Shown piece after piece: positions 44,651 to 55,668 of a DNA stretch of 64,000 nucleotides; the first letter of the stretch is position 1; each line of letters opens with the position of its first letter. Below the pieces are notes generated by a model, which saw only the letters and a list, made by a program, of their open reading frames with translations, had not been told where the DNA came from and made no database searches. The translations under genes and the position numbers were made by a program. Source of the stretch: Pogona vitticeps (Eukaryota > Chordata > Lepidosauria > Squamata > Agamidae); the NCBI RefSeq assembly GCF_051106095.1, contig NC_135783.1, forward strand, positions 326,410,322 through 326,474,321. Reading direction: 5' to 3'.

Positions 44651-46105
44651 TAAAAATAAAGTAAGGCAAGTTTCAAAAACATCATCTGCATGCAAGATAT
44701 TTTTCAGGACTTACGTAATAATCATTGCATGCCATCAAATTAATAGAACTTAAGTAGAAAATGCACTACTTTATCTCTAGGCCTCTTAAGCAGTGGTAGA
44801 TTATAAAATGCAACCAAGCGGCTTTAGCTTTTCCATCCCCATAGTGATCCATTCACAGCAGGCTTTTGATTGGAGCCCCATCAAATATACTAAAAAATGA
44901 AAAGTACAAGACACGAGTACCTACCATTTCTCTCCTAATTTCATAAGTAGTTGAGGGGGACAAGTTGAGGTATGGTTACACTTTCAAGGAAGCCCACCTG
45001 TCTGGGAACATCAGCTTTTCTACTACAGTATGACCATGATATCCATGGGATCGGTTCAAGCCCCTCCCCACAGATGCTGAAAAGTGTGGTTCCATCTAGA
45101 GGCCGTTTCTGGTAATACACCTTGGAAACATTTATTTCTGGGTGCCTTTATTTAATATTTTCAGGCAGTGGATAAGTGAAACCACAGTACTGATCCTGAA
45201 AATACAACAGTCCTACTGTATTTGTCTTTTCCATAACATTTTACTAGATCAGCCAAATACATAGAACAGAAGTCTATAAATAAAATCTAGTGTAAAGAAA
45301 GTCCAGAAAAACACAGAGCTCTCAAACTCAGAGAAAAGTGGACCTGAATTTGTGGACCCAAGACCTTCAGCATACATCTTAGACCACAGTTTCAGGAGAA
45401 GATTTCAGTTTTCAGACAAATTCATATAAAAGTACAAACAGACATAGGCCTGTCAGCCTAAATTGCTCTCTCTTTGGAGCACCTGAGCAAACACTTATTA
45501 AAGCCACAGAAATCAATGGTCCTTGTATGAAGCCAGATTCATCATTCAGTCAAAGCCAATGCAATCAAAATGGCATCAATATACAAGCGACAGCAGATCA
45601 TGATGACATAGTGTCAAAAGTTCTTACTATGAACCCAGCTGTGCTGAAGCACGTTTGAAGGCACATGGGGTTATATTTCACCCTATGTTTATACAGGAGC
45701 TGGCCGAACTAAAAAAATTATCTTTTTTTAAGCCTACATATTTAAGGTTTCACATAACACACATTGGACGCTATACAAAACTGAATATAGTCTGTACCTT
45801 GGAACCCTGCTTTTCCTGATGGGATGTTAAAAGATCAAGATTCTTTTAATGAACAGTAAACTTTCCAGTTGTCTGACCATACTGTGACAAGATGTAATAT
45901 TTGCTCTCCATACACACCAGCTTGTGTAACCTTTCTCCTGCAGGACTGAAGCTGGCATTCTAAAACTGCAAATTCTGTCTTTTCAAGCTGTGCCAAGAGA
46001 CAGATGTATCTTTTCTCTTTAAATCTTATTCTGTGTTTGTGTGTTTGTGTGTTTGTATGCAGAGCCACATGCATACGCACATGCACATGTGTGCATATGT
46101 AAATA
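44651..46105. other. No recognisable feature
   Basis: Unique-looking sequence. The 91-codon minus frame at 45835-46110 covers a CA-rich stretch and has no domain. Confidence 0.4.
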
Positions 46106-46109
46106 CGCA

Positions 46110-46733
46110 CACATAATCTCGAGATTAGACCACTGTAATGCTCTCTACGTGGGGCTGCCTTTGAGAACTATGTGGAAACTCCAGATGGTCCAGAATGCGA
46201 CAGCCAGACTTCTTACTGGGGTAAGGAAATATCAACATATTATTCCCACTCTGGCCACCTTGGACTGGCTGCCCATTTTGTAGATTTCAAAGTTTTAACA
46301 TGTATAAAGCCCTAAATGGTTTAGGGCCTTGTTACCTGATGGGACGCCTTTTCCTACCTAGGTCTACCAGTATCACTCGATCTAGCCAGGAGGTGAGACT
46401 GAGGAGCCTAATGCCAAGGGAGGCCCAGAAGGAAAAAACAAGAAACCGGGCCTTCTCAGAGGTGGCTCCTTGTCTTTGGAATAGCCTCCCTCCTGAGATC
46501 CATATGGCCCTTCCCTGGGCATTTTCAAACACCAGCTGAAAACCTGGCTGTATAAGCAAGCTTTTCTTCCATCCACCTCCTGATTTTGTTCTCTGTGCCT
46601 TTTTCCCATCTGATTATTGTGGTCTCTCGTTTTTTAGTGAAATGTTGTTATGATTTTCAATTGTATTAGATTTGATCTGCTGTTACTTGCCCAGAGTAGT
46701 TGGTACGACTAGATGGGTGGGCTATAAATGTTA
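46110..46733 (+). mobile_element. L2 LINE 3' part
   Basis: The frame from 46041 gives SRLDHCNALYVGLPLRTMWKLQMVQNATARLLTGVRKYQHIIPTLATLDWLPI, then (in other frames) YKALNGLGPCYL, REAQKEKTRNRAFSEVAPCLWNSLPPEI and KTWLYKQAFLP. This is the longest L2 ORF2 C-terminus in the window, with a few frame changes. The tail has CCCAGAGTAGTTGGTACG and GGTGGGCTATAAATG before a (TAATAC)n array. Confidence 0.9.
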
Positions 46734-46787
46734 ATAATACTAATACTAATACTAATACTAATACTAATACTAATACTAATACTAATA
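46734..46787. repeat. (TAATAC)n microsatellite, left part
   Basis: A continuation of the L2 tail. The same array resumes at 47173 beyond the Tigger-like element. Confidence 0.95.
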
Positions 46788-47172
46788 TTTCGCTATACGA
46801 AAACATCGCTGTGCGGGGCAGGAAAACCTATTGGAACGCATTAAACTTAGTTTAATGCGTTCCAATAAGTGTCTAAACTTACCCCCTCCAGCGATGGCCG
46901 CAGATGGCCCGAAATGCCCCCCCCACAGCGTTTTCGCGACCTCCCTAAGCAAGGGGAGGGCGCGAAAATGCTGATAGGGGCCATTTCGGGTCATGCGGTG
47001 GCCATTTTGGAGCCGCCGATCAGCTGTTCGGCGGCTCCAAAATGGCTGCCGGAGCCCCAATCGTCGCAAAGCGAGTGCGGCGATTGGGGCTGATCCGTAT
47101 AGCGATCCCCAAAAAGGGATCGCTATACGGATTTTTCGTTAAACGGTGCACTCATTAAGCGAGGCACCACTG
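46788..47172. mobile_element. Tigger-like (TcMar) MITE, copy d, left end missing
   Basis: The right end GAGGCACCACTG is followed by TA and the (ACTAAT) array. The left side begins inside the subterminal hairpin (TTCGCTATACGAAAACATCGC), lacking about 45 bp present in copy c, including the terminal repeat. The middle carries GGCGCGAAAAT and GGCCATTTTGG modules as in copy a. It inserted into the L2 tail microsatellite and then lost its left end. Confidence 0.85.
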
Positions 47173-47196
47173 TACTAATACTAATACTAATACTAA

Positions 47197-47288
<92 letters not shown>
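47173..47288. repeat. (CTAATA)n, (CTA)n and (TAA)n compound microsatellite
   Basis: Right part of the array that begins at 46734: about 6 CTAATA units, then about 9 CTA units, then about 19 TAA units. Confidence 0.95.
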
Positions 47289-47289
<1 letters not shown>

Positions 47290-47394
47290 AGTCAGCACAA
47301 TCAATGAGAATTAGGGATGTACTTTTGGACTCAGATTTAATTGGAATTAACTGAATAGTGACATTTGTGTATAGTTCTGAATATATCTTATTCT

Positions 47395-47452
47395 GTAGAC
47401 ATGGTCTAGAGGGGCGGGTTTAAAAATCCAATAAATAAATAAATAAATTTCT
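47395..47452 (+). mobile_element. L2 LINE tail fragment
   Basis: GGTCTAGAGGGGCGGGTTTAA followed by TCCAATAAATAAATAAAT is an L2 3' end. Confidence 0.6.
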
Positions 47453-47949
47453 AATATTCAGATTCCCATTTACTCTTATCAATTCTGCTTGCTAGAGGAA
47501 GAAGTGGAACCCATCTCAGGCATCCTGGAGTGATTTATTGAGAAATGAAACTTAAAGACAGGCTGGCGGCAAGGGTAGTTGGGACAGAGAATTAGGTGCG
47601 TCCTAATTAGGACTGCCGTATGTTTCCCTAGGAAAGGAAGCTGGGGTGTCTGTCTGCCCCAATGGAATGTAGAAGCAGACACAGACACCAGAAGATGTTT
47701 TTTCACATTGGTTCATGCCAAATGAAAGTTGGACATAAATGCTTATAAATCCCTTGAGCATTTGCTGTTAGGGTATGCTCTGGTGCAAGCCTGCATGGTA
47801 GCCATTTTCTCTGTGTTCCTTCTCAAGCATCATTTACATGGACATTCTCTATGTCTCATTGCACATGATTTACTTAATACAGTTAAGAATAAGATTTAGG
47901 GTTAGTAAATTAGTAGATTAATATACATTATATATCATCTGGAAAATAT
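47453..47949. other. No recognisable feature
   Basis: Unique-looking DNA between an L2 tail and the unclassified repeat. Confidence 0.4.
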
Positions 47950-48182
47950 TTAATTAAGTATACCACCCTTCTTCAGGCAGGAGGATAGTGAGCAGAAGCG
48001 GATATCCTGTAGACCATCTTGACTGCTGCCACTGATGTTGTCAACATTCCGGCTGCCCTTGGCATCCTTTCTTCTGTTGGCAATGCAGACACAATATTGT
48101 GCAGCAATTTTTGAATCATGGGTAAATAAGTACAACATCCCACATTCATAAACCAGAGATTTTTAAAATTCAGTTTCAACAG
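47950..48182 (-). repeat. Unclassified dispersed repeat, second copy
   Basis: Reverse complement of the segment aligned with 37358-37565 plus 37848-37885. Because this copy lacks the hAT MITEs, it shows the unoccupied site GATGGTCTACAGGATAT. Its edges near 47960 and 48182 mark the limits of the shared part. Confidence 0.7.
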
Positions 48183-48184
48183 CT

Positions 48185-48415
48185 GAATGTATAGCTCAGT
48201 AGGTTAGAGTACTTGGTGGCAGAGCCAGAAATTCGATTCCCCATTGTGGTTCCCAGGAGAAGAGACAAATTGTATGGTCTTGGATAAACTGTACAATCTT
48301 AGACGACCTTCCCTCTAAAGGAACAGGTAAACCACTTCTGAGTATATTGTATCGAGAAAACTCTGGAAGGGGTTGCCATGAACCAGACTTGACTTAATAG
48401 TTCATAATCAATTAA
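48185..48415 (+). mobile_element. tRNA-derived SINE, near complete
   Basis: TAGCTCAGTAGGTTAGAGTAC (A box) and GAAATTCGATTCCCC (B box) form a pol III type promoter of tRNA origin. They are followed by a body with GTAAACCACTTCTGAGTA and an end GCCATGAACCAGACTTGACTT that imitates the BovB 3' end. Length about 230 bp. It is the most complete SINE here. Confidence 0.8.
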
Positions 48416-48970
48416 TCAATCCATTTCAATAGTGAGACTATGTGGTACAAACATAATCTCTCAAAGTACATATCATCTATACACACAATATATACAGCAT
48501 CCTCTATTCTCATACCAAAATCAATGTAACCTTAATTACCTTTGTGATTCACTGGACTGGTGACATACAATTTCTCAAAATCAAAATAAAACCAGAAGTA
48601 ATGTTCCTTGGCCAGGCTTAAAGTTGGCAGGTGTAATGCTTTAAAACAACAACAAAACAGACAATTTGCATAAAATATTGATATTTATGTGTATCTTATT
48701 AGCAATGAATTACTACAGCAGTGACACATTTTCCTGGCTTTGTTCCAAAAAATTAAAACTGGCAATCTGTACTGGATGTTTGCCTACATTATGCTTTGTT
48801 GCTGTTGTTTAATTTTTATTCATCATCAAAAGTTGTCCCATTTTATTAAGATTGGCACCGTATAAATATTCAGAACAAACAAATAAAAAAACAAGTACGC
48901 GGGAAAAGCAGGACCTCAATAATTCCTCATGCAGAATCCAACTTTGAAACTATAGAGCTACTCTGTTCTT
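48416..48970. other. No recognisable feature
   Basis: AT-rich unique-looking DNA. Confidence 0.4.
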
Positions 48971-48972
48971 AA

Positions 48973-49150
48973 ATGCCATCAAGTCCAATCTGATTTATGG
49001 TGATTCTAAAAGGCGTTTCAAATTATTTGGGATATTTAAGGAGTGGCTTTACCAGTTCTACAGACCTCTCCATGTCTCAGGGAGAGTTTGAACTTAATTC
49101 TTCTGAGTCCTGCTCCATCACTCTACATGCTACACCACACTGGCTCTCAA
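48973..49150 (-). mobile_element. Sauria-type SINE
   Basis: On the minus strand: GCCAGTGTGGTGTAGCATGTAG (A box), GAAGAATTAAGTTCAAACTC (B box), then a short body ending ACCATAAATCAGATTGGACTTG, the BovB-like tail. Old, with a shortened centre. Confidence 0.75.
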
Positions 49151-50040
49151 ACAAAAGTAGAAAAGGAAAATGAGGGTAAATGAGATTGCTTGGCCGACCT
49201 TTGTTTAAAGAATTGAGTAATCAATTCCAAAACACTGGCTAAGGAGGGGTTTGAAGCCACACCCTCCCCCACAGGCTTCTTGCAGACTGCAGTCATTTCC
49301 ATCTAAGAAGCTTAACCTAGCCCCACAATGGCCATGAGACTTTAGGACTTTAATAAAAGTTTATATTTTAGAACCACCCACAAAAATTGTGCACATTCTG
49401 AATAAGATGAAATATCACTGACAGCTCACTGTTTGTTTTTTTATTTGGAACTTTTTTGTTGTTGCATTTTTTTCAAGGGTCCAATAAAGGTATTACCTGT
49501 TCCTGTATTGTTTTGAGGATCACACAGCCTTTTCCTGTTTTTTCCTGTCTAGAGGGGTAAGCTGAAAAAACTATCTATGGAGCCTGTGTTTGGGAGTTTG
49601 TTTCTCCACTGGGCCATGTCCCAGATGCCCAGTGGCCAAGGAGTCCACAGACAATAATTCCATGGGTACCTGCTTGGATTTCTGAGCCTCATCAGCTTTT
49701 ATTAATGGAACATCTCTTTCACCAACTGTCTCCTCTCACACATTCCCAGGGGATTGAGTTTCAGCCACTAAATCCCCCAGTCTGCTACAGTTTGTCCAAG
49801 TAGGGCCCCGGTTGACTTCACTGGAGCCGCTGACAGTCCATGTCAAGCAAAGTGGGAAGGGACAAGGTGACCCGTTCTGGGTGGCAGCCCATTTAAGAAA
49901 CAACAGTGTCTTTATCTCTGCTGTTGTTTTCCCCTCCCGCTGTCCTGCTTCAGGCTGTTGCCACTGTTCCAGTTCTGGCAGTACTTCCTTGCCTGGCAGG
50001 AACCCAGGAGACTTGGGCAATTCCATCACAGCCTTATAAG
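49151..50040. other. No recognisable feature
   Basis: Includes a more GC-rich part at 49740-50030 with overlapping 75-97-codon frames on both strands, none with a domain. Confidence 0.4.
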
Positions 50041-50041
50041 A

Positions 50042-50130
50042 AAAGTACCAGCCTGTGCGATCTTGGGCAACCTAAATGGTCCCAGATCATCCTCAGAAGA
50101 ATGACATGGTAAATCATTTGCTCATTGGGC
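50042..50130 (+). mobile_element. SINE body fragment
   Basis: CTGTGCGATCTTGGGCAACC and CATCCTCAGAAGAATGACATGG with GTAAATCATTTGC match the central body of the SINE at 48270-48345. Confidence 0.5.
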
Positions 50131-50242
50131 AGTTTAAGCTCACTTTGAAAGTGGATAGCATTTGTTAAAAACCGATGCCAAAGTCTTGTTAGCTTGTTCC
50201 AGAAATGCAGAAAAGAACAAAACAAAGAGAATCCTTATCAAT

Positions 50243-50378
50243 TTTGGTGTCCTCTGAAGATGCCGGCCACAGAGACTTGCGAAACGTTGGGAAGAACAAC
50301 TTTCAGAACACGGCCAAAGAGCCCGAAAAACCCACAACAGCCATTAGATCCCAGCCGTGAAAGTCTTTGCGAATGCAT
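50243..50378 (+). mobile_element. Penelope-like (type 1) terminal repeat with hammerhead-like core
   Basis: CTGAAGA at 50254-50260, a stem-loop (50261-50280) and GAAAC at 50281-50285 form the best preserved hammerhead-type core of the type-1 copies. TCCT just before and a GGGA/AGGA box just after could form stem I. Then come CCGAAAAACCCACAACAG and TTAGATCCCAGCCGTGAAAG. It directly abuts the BovB at 50385, so either the BovB truncated into it or one inserted beside the other. Confidence 0.7.
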
Positions 50379-50921
50379 TTTAAAGGAACCTTTTGTGCAA
50401 AGATTGACATGATAAAGGACAAAAATGGGAGGATCTCACAGAAACAGAAGACATCAAGAAGAGGTGGCAAGAATACACAGAGGAATTATACCAGAAAGAC
50501 CTGGATGTCCCGGACAACCTAGATAGCATCGTTGCTGACCTTGAGCCAGACATCCTGGAGAGTGAAGTCGAGTCGGCCTTAGAAAGCCTGGCTAAGAACA
50601 AGGCCAGTAGAGGTGATGACATTCCAGTTGAACTATTTAAAATCTTAAAAGATGACGCTGTTAAGGTGCTACATTCAATAGGCCAGCAAGTTTGGAAAAC
50701 ACAGCAGTGGCCAGAGGATTGGAAAAGATCAGTCTACATCCCAATCCCAAAGAAGGTGCCAAAGAATGCTCCAACTACTGTACAATTGCACGCATTTCAC
50801 ACACTAGCAAGGTTATACTCAAAATCCTACAAGGTAGGGTTCAGCAGTATGTGGACCAAGAACTCCCAGTAGTACAAGCTGGATTTCGAAGGGGCAGAGG
50901 AACTAGAGTCAAATTGCTAAC

Positions 50922-51215
50922 ATGTTCTTGATTATGGAGAAAGCCAGAGAGTTCCAGAAAAACATCTACTTCTGCTTCATTGACTATGCAAAAGCCTTTG
51001 ACTGTGTGGACCACAGCAAACTATGGCAAGCTCTTAAAGAAATGGGAACGCCTGGCCACCTTATCTGTCTCCTGAGAAATCTATATATGGGACAGGAAGC
51101 AACAGTTAGGACTGGATATGGAACAACTTATTGGTTCAAAATTGGGAAAGGAGTACGACAAGGCTGTATATTGTCTCCCTGCTTATTTAACTTTTATGCA
51201 GCATACATCATGTGA
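50922..51215 (+). pseudogene. BovB reverse-transcriptase palm fragment (97 codons)
   Basis: Residues 19-31 FIDYAKAFDCVDH carry the first catalytic Asp (motif A) and residues 78-86 VRQGCILSP are motif B. The frame stops at 51215, after which the protein continues in the next frames to a YPDD at 51282-51293 in place of YADD. The fragment is not functional alone. Confidence 0.88.
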
Positions 51216-51382
51216 AAGGCCGGACTGGAGGAATCCCAAGCCGGAATTAAGACTGCCAGAAGAAATATCAACAACCTCCGATATCCAGATGATATGACTC
51301 TGATGGCAGAAAGTGAGGAGGAATTAAAGAACCTCTTAATGAGAGTGAAAGAGGAGAGCGCAAAAATGGTCTGAAGCTCAAT

Positions 51383-51383
51383 A

Positions 51384-51454
<71 letters not shown>
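51383..51454. repeat. (AAAT)n microsatellite inside BovB
   Basis: About 18 AAAT units stand where the other copies have CAACATCAAAAAAACTAAG. It has grown from an A-rich coding stretch. Confidence 0.95.
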
Positions 51455-51907
51455 CCAAGATCATGGCCACTGGTCCCATCACCTCCTGGCAAATAGAAGG
51501 GGAAGGTATGGAGGCAGTGACACATTTTACTTTCTTGGGCTCCATGATCACTGCAGGTGATGATAGTAGACACGAAATTAAAAGACGCCTGCTTCTTGGG
51601 AGGAAAGCAATGACAAACCTAGACAGCATCTTAAAAAACAGAGACATCACCTTGCTGATAAATGTCTGCATAGTCAAATCATGGTTTTTCCAACTCTGGA
51701 AGACAGGATGACCTGTTGTTCTTTGGCCATGGGGTCACGAAGAGTCAGTTACAACTTAACAACTAAACAATAACAACTAATTAATTTAGATGCATTTAAA
51801 TGATCATAATAGCTAATTACTTTTAAAAGAACTTTGCATTCTCTGGGTCATGCAGTGGTCTCACATGCATATGTGCCCTATTCAGTCATTATTAAAGCAG
51901 GTACAAC

Positions 51908-52294
51908 TAGAGATGGGGTATTCATATTCAAATACGAATATCTTGAATGCAACTGGAGTTAACGAGGGTCCAGCTCCTGGGGCTGGACCATCCACTCACA
52001 CACTGGGGCTGGGCCATCCACTCACACCATCCACTCACACCACCGCTGGCCCGCTCATCCTTCCAATAACCCCCAAGCGCTGTTCTCTTCCCAGTTGTCT
52101 AGCAACTCCTCACAGAGGGAGTGAGTATGAGTCTTCCTACAAGGCTGCCATGTGGCTAGCCAAGCGGTGTTCCTGAGCAATTGGAAGGAAGAGAGGAGCT
52201 GTTACTGCCAGCAAATGTGTGAGTGGAACCTTGTTAACTCCAAGTGTGCAGGGGTATACATATTTGTATATGAATACGAATACCCCTATCTCTA
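51908..52294. mobile_element. hAT-Ac-like MITE
   Basis: It starts TAGAGATGGGGTATTCATATTC and ends GAATACGAATACCCCTATCTCTA. The Ac-type TAGRGATG terminus and the flanks GGTACAAC/TTTACAAC (six of eight equal) point to a hAT element. It contains GGGTCCAGCTCCTGGGGCTGG as in the 19861 copy. 387 bp, non-coding. Confidence 0.75.
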
Positions 52295-52302
52295 TTTACA
52301 AC

Positions 52303-53560
52303 ATATAGGAGCTGTACTGGAGCTCCACCTCCTTTTATTCTGATTTTGTCACTGTCCTTTAGGTAGAGGGCAATGAGTCTGAAGGGGAGAGCCCTTTGTA
52401 TATGTGGAGACTATCCACATGAGACAGGATGCTGGTTTTTCATAGTTCTGATTCACATGAAGACCTCCCATGAATAGCTGGGCTCCCCTCATCACCTTTC
52501 ATGTGTAGGAAAATAGCGACACTGGAAATAGGAGTGGTTCTTCAGTCCTCTCCTATGTGCATGGCAAGTATATCCATCTTAATAAAGACTGAATAGGGCT
52601 AAAATATATTAGAATAAGGAAAACCAAAAGACCATTTTTGTCCAACGTGGAAAAGCCACGAAATCTAATAATAATTACAACACACCATTGGTTTATGCCA
52701 AGCACCTGCAGAACAGATGATTTTATATTGGCTTGTACACACTTTTCAGCCAGTATTTATACACTGTTTGATTTATTCATTTTTCTAAAGTTTCCATGAG
52801 TGAGTTTTATAATATTGAAACACTGAGAGGTTTAGAGAATCCCTTTGTTTTGTTTTTATTCCTGTTTTATTGCCATCCTAACACATTAACATAAACTGCA
52901 GCTGCAGACATGAAAATTATAGAGTCACAAGCCACGGCTTTTACATTTTCTTGTTCTTTTTACACATTTGGTTAAATAGAATGTTTACTCTCTCTCCCCC
53001 CCCCCCCCAATAATCTGAGTGCTGTGAGCACAGCTCTGTTACAGCTGAGATTCAGATTTTTTCCATGACTACCCCTATGCACAGCTTTAAGAATAGTATA
53101 TAGAGAGCAATATAATCTACATCATTATCAAACAAAACTCCCTAAAACATCTGGCTCTGCATTCCATCCATATGGTGCTGTTGGTTCCCTCCTCCCTTCC
53201 TGTTATTTCCATTTATTATTAATTTCTACTATTTTATTAAAAGTTTCCAACTGGCTTGTTTCCCCAGACTAGTCATATTGACAAGTTTCCAAAACAACAA
53301 ATGTAAATGCAAATGGAATGCTTAAAATTGATGGGTTGATGGACAGATCTGGAAAGGGAGAGGCAAATCTTTCATGCTGAAAACTACTTAAGGACACTGG
53401 AGGCTTCCTTATAGTATTTCTTATGGCAACGGAACACAAATGGAAAGAAATTAATGTGTGGTGGTGACTCTCCATATGGAGAGGGTTATTTTTTAAAAAA
53501 GATGCTTAAGGAATTAAAGCCGAATGAATCCCAATGCAAAGAGATCTGATCTACACCCTC
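52303..53560. other. No recognisable feature
   Basis: AT-rich unique-looking DNA with a C10 run at 52997. Confidence 0.4.
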
Positions 53561-53565
53561 AGCTC

Positions 53566-53650
53566 AGGGGTGGGAAACATATGGCCCATGAGCTGGTTGA
53601 GGATAACCCCAAGGGGCATTTTAGTAGTCTCCAAGGCTACATAAGGACCT
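53566..53650 (+). mobile_element. hAT-like 5' end fragment
   Basis: CAGGGGTGGGAAACATATGGCCC resembles hAT/Charlie-type termini. No right end found. Confidence 0.4.
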
Positions 53651-55480
53651 CCCATGTTTAAAAGTGTAAATTTATGCCCAAAACGGTTTATTTTATGTCC
53701 TAGAGATAATAAATCTTGGAGACTTTCAGGAGCAGCAATTTTTACCTTGAGGACCCTGGTGAAATTGCAGCCTCAACTGCTCATGATCCCCCTCAGCCTT
53801 CCACATCCCAAAAATGTGTTCTCCTATCACAATTGTTCAATTTATTTCCCCCTCAGAAAGTTTCCGTAGTCTTTCTCGAAGAAGATAAGGCACTTTTGTC
53901 AAGTTCTGAGGCCCCTTCAGCTGTCTTGAAAGCTCCATACACCATCCAACTAAAGGGTGGAAGCTAGCTCTCCTGCCTCCACCTCCTGGTAGGATTTCCA
54001 TAAATATTATTTTCTATTAATTTATTGACCTAATGAGTCTATTCAAATATATACTATATGCAAATTAGTCTCTTCAGCAACACCCTTCAAATTTAGTCCT
54101 GCCCCCTTGGGATTTCAGTCCTAGGGTTCAGGTAAATATAAAAAATGGCCCTTGGCTCAAAATCCCTTGCCCAGTTTTTTAAAAAGCATATTTATGCATA
54201 TTTTATTTTGAAAAAAAATGGCAGATTAATGCAGAAAGGACAAAACAGACATACAAATGCACATGTCCTAAAAATACAGTTTGAGAAATGGGGATTTTCT
54301 ATCTCTAGATTTTAAATTTCACTCAGCTACAAACACACAAATGTGGACATCTGCCATCGAAGGAAGAAAACTGTCTGCAGTGATGCAGTGGGAAATATCT
54401 TACTTGGAAGGCATATGGAATGTTGCTGGAAAAGGCAATGTTGAATAAGGAGAAGGCTAGTGATGGGAGACATAATTTCTTAAAAGTATCTGAATCTCAA
54501 ATTGTGTGAGGATAAACCCAACCCTTGAATTATATTCAGAAACAAAACTTGCTAGGACACCAAATAGAAAAAGGATGAGGACAAGGAGAGAAGGAGAAGG
54601 AACTCAGAATGTGTGTAATGTCCAGAAGCTAATTCTTGATGGGCACATTCAAGAATTAGCTTCTGTACATCACACACATTCTCTGTTCTTCTCACAGTTT
54701 TTTATCTTTAAAATGGACTTCAACTGTACAGGCCTTATCCTTCGGACTGAAGTTGTGGAAAGTACAAAGAAACTGAAGAAATCCAGAAGTGTAACAAGAC
54801 TAGAAGAGATCCTGCAGTATAAGAGACTATAACCAAGAATATCCATGGTATGGTGTTCCCAATTACTGTGTACAAATGGAGAATGGAGTAAGCTAAGAAG
54901 GAAGAAAAAATATATATATTTAAAATATGGAGCTGGAGGAAAGCTTTAGGTAGGGCGAATGCTTCATGTAGACAAATATTTGCAACATGGGTGTGAAATG
55001 TCTCAGGCTTAAGTTTGTTGGATTTCTCTGGATCCCTTCTATATTCCACCACTCTAAATGCCATCAGGTACTGAGACTGCCTTTTCTCCTTCTCATATGG
55101 AAATTCAACTTCAAACGCATATTGCTTGTCCATGAATTTTCTAGAATGTACCCATTTATTTATACAATTTCCAAACATATACATTTTATAAATGTTTTCC
55201 CTGTAGACTTAGGTATGGTTGGCTCTTATTTTCAACTGCTCACATATTTCACCATGTACACTTTTACAATATATGCGTGGTTTTGTGTTTGTTCCAGTGC
55301 TCCAGAACAAAACTGCAAGCCGTATAAATGTTCATATTTCTAAGGCAAGATTTGCTTTGTCCTTCATTTAATCTTGGGAAGTATGAAATGGGTCATTTCA
55401 CTGAACACTGCACAGAGTATAGTCCAAAAACAGTATCTATATGTATATTCCTACATGTGCAAAATTTCTCCCTGCATAGA
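53651..55480. other. Mostly unique sequence, with a hairpin at 54607
   Basis: Open frames at 54506-54832 (+) and 54735-55184 (-) overlap on opposite strands and show no domain, so I do not call either. The hairpin is listed separately. Confidence 0.4.
54607..54681. repeat. Isolated perfect-stem hairpin
   Basis: Arms of 32 bp at 54607-54638 and 54650-54681 pair around an 11-nt loop. The inner 16 bp (CAGAAGCTAATTCTTG) are perfect; the outer part has one or two mismatches, and weaker pairing continues for about 10 bp. It lies in sequence with no recognised transposon. It could be a small inverted-repeat element or an expressed hairpin RNA. Confidence 0.8.
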
Positions 55481-55484
55481 CATT

Positions 55485-55668
55485 ACATGCAATCAAGTTG
55501 TGTTTGACATATGGTGACTTAATAGGGTTTTCAAGGTATGTGAGATGTTTAAGGAGGAGTTTTATCATTGCCACCCTCAGTGAGTTTACCTGTATAAATG
55601 GGAATTTGAAGCCAGACATCTTGAATCCTAGTCTATCACTCTATTCACTAGGTACATACCACATGTGG
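55485..55668 (-). mobile_element. Sauria-type SINE
   Basis: Minus strand: ACCTAGTGAATAGAGTGATAG (A-box region), GATTCAAGATGTCTGGCTTC near the B box, and 3' end TATGTCAAACACAACTTGATTG. Old and diverged but in the right order. Confidence 0.6.

Larger units (their letters stand above)
50385..51775 (+). mobile_element. BovB LINE, 5'-truncated, RT core kept
   Basis: It starts inside the linker (GGAACCTTTTGTGCAAAG) and runs through the RT domain to the BovB 3' end (GGGGTCACGAAGAGTCAG, ACAATAACAAC). About 0.4 kb of the C-terminal region is missing near 51690-51720. A (AAAT)n array of about 70 bp lies in the coding region at 51383-51454. Several frame changes make it inactive. Confidence 0.93.

Noticed and set aside
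48185-48260. tRNA gene
   Set aside because: A and B boxes are present but the cloverleaf is not, and the SINE body follows; it is a SINE head.
54506-54832. 108-codon plus frame across the 54.6-kb hairpin
   Set aside because: Half of it is the hairpin itself; no family features.
54735-55184. 149-codon minus-strand open frame with hydrophobic segments
   Set aside because: No recognisable family, overlaps an opposite-strand frame, AT-rich codon use; likely chance.
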